Assembly: GCA_017626655.1 (NCBI GenBank)
Contig: JAGAIH010000130.1
Span: 1-11,297, forward strand
Source: Clostridia bacterium
Lineage (GTDB): Bacteria; Bacillota_A; Clostridia; Oscillospirales; CAG-272
Length of the DNA: 11,297 bases
Reading direction: 5' to 3'
The translations under genes were made by a program, and so were the position numbers. Shown here in pieces: positions 1 to 5,908 of the stretch (within the stretch, counting starts at the first letter, position 1; each line of letters starts with the position of its first letter). The notes beneath the pieces are model-generated. The model saw only the letters and a program-made list of their open reading frames with translations, ran no database searches and had not been told where the DNA came from.

Positions 1-1
1 A

Positions 2-139
2 TACCTGACTGACGTGGAACGCGAGGGTTGCTTCTTCAACCTGGGGTGGGCCCTGTGGCTCTGTATCATCGCCGTCATCTCCCTTGTGGCATTCCTCATC
101 ATCCGTCACAACAGACGGCGGGTATGGGTGTGTCGGTAA
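2..139 (+). CDS. C-terminal fragment of a membrane-anchored protein (5' end outside window)
   Basis: The open frame enters from the left edge and gives 45 residues before TAA at 137-139. The visible part has a short polar stretch (YLTDVEREGCFFNLG), then about 22 hydrophobic residues (WALWLCIIAVISLVAFLII), then a basic tail (RHNRRR). That is one membrane span followed by a positively charged stop-transfer, so the C-terminus is probably cytoplasmic. The protein could be a single-pass surface protein or the last helix of a multi-pass protein; too little is visible to name a family. It ends 40 bases before the -35 box of the transporter promoter and no clear terminator lies between them, so read-through into the next operon is possible. 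Confidence 0.6.
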   Translation, partial: YLTDVEREGCFFNLGWALWLCIIAVISLVAFLIIRHNRRRVWVCR

Positions 140-178
140 GCCTCAAAAGAATTAATTTCATTAAGTTCTGAAAATATC

Positions 179-207
179 TTGACAACAGAGTCTCTCTGTG
201 CTATAGT
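179..207 (+). promoter_or_regulatory. Sigma-A promoter of the ABC transporter operon
   Basis: A perfect -35 box TTGACA (179-184) is followed after exactly 17 bases by TATAGT (202-207), one mismatch from TATAAT. Transcription should start near 212-216, giving a leader of about 110 bases before the ATG at 325. Such a near-consensus core promoter would be strong unless repressed, which fits the two dyads overlapping it. Confidence 0.85.
185..199. promoter_or_regulatory. Short dyad in the -35/-10 spacer (possible operator)
   Basis: ACAGAG (185-190), TCT (191-193) and CTCTGT (194-199) form a perfect 6-bp inverted repeat that lies wholly inside the 17-bp spacer of the promoter. A protein bound here would compete with RNA polymerase or, as for MerR-type activators, act from the spacer. 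The arms are short, so chance is a real alternative. Confidence 0.35.
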
Positions 208-210
208 ATA

Positions 211-235
211 AGTGTACTACCTCGGGTGGTACACT
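211..235. promoter_or_regulatory. YtrA-like (GntR-family) operator at the transcription start
   Basis: AGTGTA (211-216) and TACACT (230-235) are separated by exactly 13 bases. The inner bases also pair, giving an 11-bp dyad with a 3-base centre and one G.T pair (218/228). From memory, Bacillus subtilis YtrA, a GntR-family repressor of the cell-wall-antibiotic-induced ytrABCDEF operon, which encodes ABC transporters, recognises AGTGTA-N13-TACACT. The site begins 4 bases after the -10 box and covers the predicted start point, as expected for repression by steric block. No regulator gene is visible in the window. An alternative is an RNA hairpin at the 5' end of the transcript, followed by a T-rich tract at 235-247. 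Confidence 0.65.
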
Positions 236-324
236 TTTTGATTTTTTTCATCAAGGACCGTAACGAAACGCGGTTTTTCGCGTCTATATGAGTACAGACG
301 AAAACCAATACGAAAGGAGATACT
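236..324 (+). promoter_or_regulatory. 5' leader of the transporter operon with ribosome binding site
   Basis: The untranslated leader has a T-rich tract (235-247), a small hairpin with arms ACGCG (268-272) and CGCGT (279-283) around a GTTTTT loop, and a weak 4-bp dyad GTCT (282-285)/AGAC (296-299). The ribosome binding site AAAGGAGA (313-320) is well spaced for the ATG at 325. I see no known riboswitch, T-box or leader-peptide arrangement. Confidence 0.4.
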
Positions 325-2730
325 ATGAAAGCTCCGCTGCTGGAACTGAAAAACATAGGTAAGATCTACGTATCCGAAAACAACGTCACCGTGGGTATCC
401 GCGGGGTTAACGCCGCCTTTGAGAGAGGGGAGTTCGTCGCCGTGACGGGTAAGTCGGGGTCGGGTAAATCCACCCTGCTCAACGTCATCAGCGGTATGGA
501 CACCTATGAGGAGGGCGAGCTGTACGTGGAGGGGGAGCCTACCTCCCACTTCCTCCAGAAGGACTGGGAGGAGTACCGCAAGCAGTACGTCTCCTTCATC
601 TTCCAGGAATACAACATCATCGAGAGCTTCACGGTGTTGCAGAACGTGGAGCTGGCCCTCATGAACATCGAGGATCCCAAGGCCAGACGAGAGCGCGCCC
701 TGGAGCTGCTCCGCCGCGTAGGCCTGGAGGGACACATCCACCACAAGGGAAGCAAGCTCTCGGGCGGTCAGAAGCAGAGGACCGTCATCGCCCGCGCCCT
801 GGCCAAGGACTCCCCCATCCTCCTCTGCGACGAGCCTACGGGCAACCTGGACAGCAAGTCCTCCGAGGAGATCATCCGCCTGCTCCGCGAGGTCTCCAAG
901 GATAAGCTGGTCATCATCGTCACCCACAACTTCGAGCAGGTGGAGGACTACGCCACCCGCCATATCCGCATCTTCGACGGCGCGGTGGAGTCGGACCATA
1001 CCCTCCGTTCCCCCGAGCGGGTGGAGGAGACGGTGGCCAAAACGACCTCCACCGTCATCCATAAGACCGCCCATACCCTCCGCAGCGGTATCCACCTGGG
1101 CCGCGTGCGCTTCACCGCCACCCCCAAGCTCTCGGTTTTCCTCTGCATCCTCATGGCTCTGACCATGCTGACCGTTACCCTCATCACCAGCCTCACCTAT
1201 GAGTCCCGCGACCTCTTCTACGACCGCACCATGTTCAGCTACATGGAGGGCCGTACCGTCATTGTCCGAAGGGACGGAGCGGTCATGACCGACGCCGAGG
1301 TGGAGAAGCTGGCCGCCGACCTGGGCGCGGTGGATCACCTCCACTACGATTCCATGCTGGACGAGACGGTCTGGGAGGCTGTGGGGGACTCCTACGAATA
1401 CTATGAGTTCTCCTTCGGCTACCCCGCCGAAAGTGTTAAGCTCAGCGAGGGCCGCTACCCCGAGCGGGACGACGAGATCCTTTTGGAGGTCCCCATCTCG
1501 GCCAAGCCCTACCTGGGCACCCCCTTCACCGAGACCGAGATGCCTTTGCTCTTCGGCATGGCCACCTACAAGGTGGTGGGTGTCCGCTACTACTACGATA
1601 ACACCCAGACTCCCCGTATGCTCTTCACCGAGAACGGCTACAGGCTGGCCACCGCCATGACCTACTTCTCCAGCCAACGCTATAACTTCTCCTACGAGCT
1701 GACGGTGTCCCTCCCCGAGGGCGTGAGCGGAGTGATCGACCGCTCCTCGGTCCAGCTCTCGGTGGATACCCTCATCGACTTCGACATGGAGCCGGGGACC
1801 TACTTCATCAACGATATGGGCTTCGCCGACACCGTCCTGGGCATGGTCTCGGAGGCCGACAGCCCCGTGAGGAAAGAGGATCTGATCCTCAAAACCTCTA
1901 TGGCAGGCCAGTTCGTGGACTACAACTACGGCGGCCCCTACATCGACTTCTGGTCAAGGGACGTCTATATAGAGGATATGGAGATCATGGGCAACTACGG
2001 CGAGACCGTCTCCATCACCCATCCCCTGGACGGTTACCGCCCCACCTACACCATGACCGAGTCCATGAAGGAGACCCTCCAAGAGAAGTTCTACGACCAT
2101 TGGGACGAGGGCTACGGCATCGTCTCGGGGGTGAATGCCATGATCCTCTCCCCCGATATCTTCATGGATTTCATGTACGACCAGTACTACACCAAGTCCT
2201 ACACCCAGGCCTCCCTCTTCTTTGCGGATGACCGCGAGGCCCGCGACAAGGTGGAGACCCTCCGCGAGATGGGCTACATCGCCGTGACCTCGGACGAGAC
2301 CACCGACCCCACCGTTATGACCCTGCTGGAGGACAAGCTCGCCGCCCTCTTCATGGCCCTTCTGTGGGTGCTGGCCATCGTCTTCGCTACCCTCTTCCTC
2401 TCCCTCTGCTCCTCCCGCGCCATGAACGCCACCCGCGGCGATATCGCCATCATGCGCTCCATGGGCATCCCCACCACAGTGGTCAAGATCAGCATCTACG
2501 TCCAGACCCTGATCTCCCTGATCCCCGCTACCATCCTGACCGCCCTCACCTGCGCGGCCGTTTTCCTCATTCCCAAGACCAACGGTATGTTCTTCTTCCT
2601 CCACGCCGGAGACTACGCCCTGATCGCCGCCGTGCTGGTGCTGATTGCCCTGAACCTCTCCCGTAAGTACGTCAAGAAGATGTTCAACGAGAGCGTGAAA
2701 AAGACCCTGAAAGGAGGCGCCCATAAATGA
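325..2730 (+). CDS. MacB/FtsX-type ABC transporter, fused ATPase-permease, subunit 1
   Basis: This 801-residue protein fuses an N-terminal ATPase (about 1-225) to a type VII (MacB/FtsX) permease. All ATPase motifs are intact: Walker A GKSGSGKST (42-50), Q-loop Gln94, signature LSGGQKQR (145-152), Walker B ILLCDEP (165-171) with catalytic Glu170, D-loop NLD (174-176) and switch His201. A short linker leads to helix 1 (about 267-290), an extracellular domain of about 380 residues, and three C-terminal helices (about 672-697, 720-749 and 762-779). The family does not move substrate through the membrane; ATP-driven movements are passed to the outer domain for efflux, peptide-antibiotic defence or lipoprotein and toxin export. 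It is longer than typical MacB (about 650), mostly from the outer domain. The stop overlaps the next start (ATGA at 2727-2730), so a heterodimer is likely. Substrate unknown. The start is set by AAAGGAGA at 313-320. Confidence 0.88.
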   Translation: MKAPLLELKNIGKIYVSENNVTVGIRGVNAAFERGEFVAVTGKSGSGKSTLLNVISGMDTYEEGELYVEGEPTSHFLQKDWEEYRKQYVSFIFQEYNIIESFTVLQNVELALMNIEDPKARRERALELLRRVGLEGHIHHKGSKLSGGQKQRTVIARALAKDSPILLCDEPTGNLDSKSSEEIIRLLREVSKDKLVIIVTHNFEQVEDYATRHIRIFDGAVESDHTLRSPERVEETVAKTTSTVIHKTAHTLRSGIHLGRVRFTATPKLSVFLCILMALTMLTVTLITSLTYESRDLFYDRTMFSYMEGRTVIVRRDGAVMTDAEVEKLAADLGAVDHLHYDSMLDETVWEAVGDSYEYYEFSFGYPAESVKLSEGRYPERDDEILLEVPISAKPYLGTPFTETEMPLLFGMATYKVVGVRYYYDNTQTPRMLFTENGYRLATAMTYFSSQRYNFSYELTVSLPEGVSGVIDRSSVQLSVDTLIDFDMEPGTYFINDMGFADTVLGMVSEADSPVRKEDLILKTSMAGQFVDYNYGGPYIDFWSRDVYIEDMEIMGNYGETVSITHPLDGYRPTYTMTESMKETLQEKFYDHWDEGYGIVSGVNAMILSPDIFMDFMYDQYYTKSYTQASLFFADDREARDKVETLREMGYIAVTSDETTDPTVMTLLEDKLAALFMALLWVLAIVFATLFLSLCSSRAMNATRGDIAIMRSMGIPTTVVKISIYVQTLISLIPATILTALTCAAVFLIPKTNGMFFFLHAGDYALIAAVLVLIALNLSRKYVKKMFNESVKKTLKGGAHK

Positions 2731-5660
2731 GCCTGTCCCCTGTACGCATCCAAAACGCCCATAAATACTACAACAAGGGCAAGGACAACCAGCTCCACGT
2801 CATGAATAACGTGAGCCTGGAGCTGCCCGAGTGTGGCATGGTCGCCATCTTCGGCCGCAGCGGCTGCGGTAAGACCACCCTCCTCAACGCCGTAGGCGGC
2901 CTGGATAGGATCGCCTCGGGCAAGATCGAACTGTTCGGCAAGGATATCCGGGAGGATACCGATACCCTGCGGAACAAGTACGTCGGCTATATCTTCCAAA
3001 ACTATAATCTCAATATCAACGAGACCGTCTTCGAGAACGTCTCCACCGCACTCCGCCTCTGCGGCATGGAGGACGAGACCGAGATCGAGGAGCGCACCAT
3101 GGCCGCTCTGGCCAACGTGGAGATGGACAAGTACCGCGACCGCACCCCCGATACCCTGTCGGGCGGTCAGCAGCAGCGAGTGGCCATCGCCCGCGCCCTG
3201 GTGAAGGGCCCCGCCATCATCCTGGCCGACGAGCCCACGGGCAATCTGGACGAGCAGAACACCGTCCTGGTCATGGATATCCTCAAGGCCTTGTCCAAGC
3301 GCTGTCTGGTCCTGTTGGTCACCCACGAGGCCCACCTGGTGGATCACTACTGCGACCGTGTCATCGAGATCGTGGACGGAGAGGTCAGGTCCGACCGCCT
3401 CAATGCCGATGCCAAGGGCTATATCACCCGCGACAAGAACCACATCTACCTGGGTGAGCTGGAGAAGACCGCGACCGCGACCCCCGGCGTCACCGTGGAG
3501 TACTACGGCGATGCTCAAAGAGAGCTGACACTTCAAGTGGTCAGCCACGAGGGAAAGCTCTATATCAAGGTCAGCGACCCCACCGTCAAGGTCCTGGACG
3601 AGGGGAGCGAGATCAAGCTCATGGAGGGCGTCTTCGAGGAGACCCCCGCCGATCCCGAGATCAAGACGGGGAAGGACCTGGATCTGTCCCGCTTTGCCCC
3701 CTTCGAGGGAAAGCACTTCGGCCGCCTGTACCATTGGAGAAACTCCCTGAAGGCCGCCTGGCGGGAAAACTTCCGCGGAGGCAAGAAGAAGGGCAAGGGA
3801 CTCCTCCGCGCCTGCCTGATCCTTCTGGCCGTGGTTATGGTCTTCATGACCGCCGCTTTCGGCGCCGCGGTCCGCTCCCTGGTGGACCTCCGCCGCGACC
3901 ACAACGAAAGACTCTTCTATATACCCCTGAATCCCGAAGACGATTTCTCGGTCCTCAACGATATCGCGGGAACTCACGGCGTAGACTATACCCGCATCAT
4001 CGGCTGGGATCCCGTTTACGACGTGGAGATGCTGGAGTTCCGCGCCGCCACCTTCATGACCGCCGAGAATATCTATCTCTCCGCCGAGGCCCGTCCCGTC
4101 AGCCTGTCCCTGGCCGAGGATCTTCCTCTGGTGGCGGGGAAGAAGGATATCACCGTCAGCTCGGATATCGTCATCACCACCGCCCTGGCTCAAAAGCTCC
4201 TGGACACCGCCACGGTCAGCTACCTCCGTGAGCCCGCCGACCTCATCGGTATGGTTACCCGCGGCAGGTACTATAATATGGGAGATAGCAACCTCCGCAT
4301 CGCCGGTGTGGTGGAGTCCGACGAGCTGTTCTTCTACCTGGACGACCTGGTCATGGCCCGCTACGTCCTCAACGGCTACTTCTATCTGCCCCTGACCTAC
4401 GCCTCCTACGCCGACGTCACGGTGCAGGACGGTGAGATGATCCTGTTCAACGACGGGACCTGGAACACCAGTGAAGTAAAGGTGGGCCAGACCGTCACCG
4501 TCCTGGGCAAGACCTTCACGGTCAGCGAGATCCGACAGACCTACATGGGCATCGCCGAGTACCCCGCCTACGTCAAGGATACCCACGGTGTCGACCTCAT
4601 CACAGACCCCCGCGTCTACGCCGCACAGGTCCTGGGACAGGATGAGCTGACCGAGCAGGCCGAGTACACCTGGCTCTTCGACCACTACTTCGAGTACGGT
4701 CCCGAGTTCTACGAAAGACTCCTGGCAGACCGTCCCTCCTACAAGGACGTATCCTACGAGGAGTGGATGATCGCCACCTATCAAAACCCCGGTATGTTCG
4801 CCCAAATGCTGGGCTACGACCGCGACCGCGCCGCCGCCGCCTGGCTGTACCATGAGAAGAACGCCGCCTACCCCACCTCCGAGGAGCTGGACGCCTTCAT
4901 GTCCACCTTTGAGGCGCAGAACGCCTTGACCGTTATGTTCGAGGATCCGCTGCTCTATCGGGAATTCGACCGCTACCTGAACCAGCACTACAGCGGAAGC
5001 AGCCGCTACAACTACAGCTTCGCAGTCTCGGACGCCGACTATATCGCCCTCTCCTCCTGTGTGGGAAAGACAGATGAGTGGTTGGGCTTCCATTTCTTTG
5101 ACTGCTATAATTACGGCGACGGAACCGCCTACTACACCAACTACCTCCTCCTCCGCTCAAGCGACACCGCCGCCACCGAAGCCTACCTCACCGAGACCCT
5201 GGGCCGTGATCGCTTCCTTACCCCCGAGGATATCTTCGCCGACCTGTACGATCAGATCCGCTCGGGCGTGGCGGTGGCCATCGTCAGCGTGCTGGTGGTG
5301 CTGGCCCTCATGTGCCTGTGCGTGTTCTTCATCATGCGCTCCTCCTTCATGAGCCGTGTCCGCGAGGTGGGGATCCTCCGCGCCATCGGCGTGACAGGGA
5401 AGAACCTCACATTCCGCTTCACCGTGGAAACCGCCCTCCTGCTGCTCTTGACCACGGTCCCCGCCTACATCCTCTCCGCCCTCTTCATCGGGTCCCTGTC
5501 GGACGCCGTCCTGGTCTCCACCGTATTCTATTTCCCCGCCTGGATGGCGATCGGCCTGCTCTGCGTCATCAGCGCCGTGGGTATCCTCTTCGGAATTCTG
5601 CCCGCCCTGCTCCTGCTCCGCAAAACCCCCAGCGAAATCCTGTCCAAATACGATATCTGA
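2727..5660 (+). CDS. MacB/FtsX-type ABC transporter, fused ATPase-permease, subunit 2
   Basis: This 977-residue protein has the same plan as its neighbour but is larger. ATPase motifs are intact: Walker [10 protein letters not shown] (43-51), Q-loop Gln91, signature LSGGQQQR (144-151), Walker B IILADEP (164-170) with Glu169, D-loop NLD (173-175) and switch His200. About 130 residues (222-355) separate the ATPase from helix 1 and look like an extra beta-rich domain (around 236-300) plus a basic GGKKKGKG segment just before the membrane. Helix 1 is about 357-379; an extracellular domain of about 465 residues follows, then helices at about 845-870, 900-923 and 937-964. [10 protein letters not shown] (879-888) after helix 2 is the typical FtsX cytoplasmic loop. 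The ATG overlaps the upstream stop by 4 bases, with AAAGGAGG at 2710-2717, so translation is coupled and the two products probably form one heterodimer. Substrate unknown. Confidence 0.88.
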   Translation: MSLSPVRIQNAHKYYNKGKDNQLHVMNNVSLELPECGMVAIFGRSGCGKTTLLNAVGGLDRIASGKIELFGKDIREDTDTLRNKYVGYIFQNYNLNINETVFENVSTALRLCGMEDETEIEERTMAALANVEMDKYRDRTPDTLSGGQQQRVAIARALVKGPAIILADEPTGNLDEQNTVLVMDILKALSKRCLVLLVTHEAHLVDHYCDRVIEIVDGEVRSDRLNADAKGYITRDKNHIYLGELEKTATATPGVTVEYYGDAQRELTLQVVSHEGKLYIKVSDPTVKVLDEGSEIKLMEGVFEETPADPEIKTGKDLDLSRFAPFEGKHFGRLYHWRNSLKAAWRENFRGGKKKGKGLLRACLILLAVVMVFMTAAFGAAVRSLVDLRRDHNERLFYIPLNPEDDFSVLNDIAGTHGVDYTRIIGWDPVYDVEMLEFRAATFMTAENIYLSAEARPVSLSLAEDLPLVAGKKDITVSSDIVITTALAQKLLDTATVSYLREPADLIGMVTRGRYYNMGDSNLRIAGVVESDELFFYLDDLVMARYVLNGYFYLPLTYASYADVTVQDGEMILFNDGTWNTSEVKVGQTVTVLGKTFTVSEIRQTYMGIAEYPAYVKDTHGVDLITDPRVYAAQVLGQDELTEQAEYTWLFDHYFEYGPEFYERLLADRPSYKDVSYEEWMIATYQNPGMFAQMLGYDRDRAAAAWLYHEKNAAYPTSEELDAFMSTFEAQNALTVMFEDPLLYREFDRYLNQHYSGSSRYNYSFAVSDADYIALSSCVGKTDEWLGFHFFDCYNYGDGTAYYTNYLLLRSSDTAATEAYLTETLGRDRFLTPEDIFADLYDQIRSGVAVAIVSVLVVLALMCLCVFFIMRSSFMSRVREVGILRAIGVTGKNLTFRFTVETALLLLLTTVPAYILSALFIGSLSDAVLVSTVFYFPAWMAIGLLCVISAVGILFGILPALLLLRKTPSEILSKYDI

Positions 5661-5668
5661 CCCTTTTC

Positions 5669-5700
5669 GGGCTATCGCGTGAAGCGGTAGCCCTTTTTTT
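5669..5700 (+). terminator. Intrinsic terminator of the transporter operon
   Basis: GGGCTATCGC (5669-5678) and GCGGTAGCCC (5684-5693) form a 10-bp stem with one G.T pair and a 5-base GTGAA loop, followed at once by seven T residues (5694-5700). It starts 9 bases after the stop codon at 5660, so transcription of the transporter pair ends here and the next gene is an independent unit. Confidence 0.93.
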
Positions 5701-5766
5701 GTGAAAGGGGTGTTCACAATGAAAATACGGCGTGAATTTGTGACGAAATACTGAATATCTGTTGGA

Positions 5767-5822
5767 CATTTTTTGGAAAAATGAAAGAACATATTGACTT
5801 TTGGGGTAGGTTGTGGTATCAT
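5767..5822 (+). promoter_or_regulatory. Sigma-A promoter of the secreted protein gene, with upstream AT dyad
   Basis: TTGACT (5794-5799), a 17-base spacer and TATCAT (5817-5822) form a good sigma-A core promoter; transcription should start near 5829, leaving a leader of about 80 bases. Just upstream, CATTTTT (5767-5773) and AAAAATG (5777-5783) form a perfect 7-bp dyad around TGG. Given its position and A/T tracts it may act as an UP element or an operator. In the leader, CAAGGAG (5836-5842) can pair with CTCCCTTG (5871-5878) with one bulge. The gene's ribosome binding site is AAAGGA (5893-5898). Confidence 0.75.
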
Positions 5823-5908
5823 ATAGGAGACAAATCAAGGAGCCAAAAACCGAGATTTTCCGCATCCCAACTCCCTTGTAACCGATCGAAAGAAAGGAAA
5901 ATACAGAC

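Noticed and set aside
235..247. Intrinsic terminator at the transporter promoter for the upstream gene
   Set aside because: The stem and T-rich tract do look like a terminator, but it lies downstream of the new promoter's -10 box and coincides exactly with an operator-type pattern; an operator explains it better, although dual use is possible.
217..1677. A 486-residue open frame on the - strand
   Set aside because: It is opposite a clear ATPase domain and runs through the promoter dyad; there is no domain and no ribosome binding site I can support.
2613..5093. An 826-residue open frame on the - strand opposite the transporter genes
   Set aside because: It is a compositional shadow; the + strand carries complete ABC transporter motifs across the same bases.
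5719..5754. An 11-codon reading frame (MKIRREFVTKY) with an AAAGGGG-like site upstream
   Set aside because: It lies between a strong terminator and the next promoter, so it has no evident promoter, and frames this short are expected by chance.
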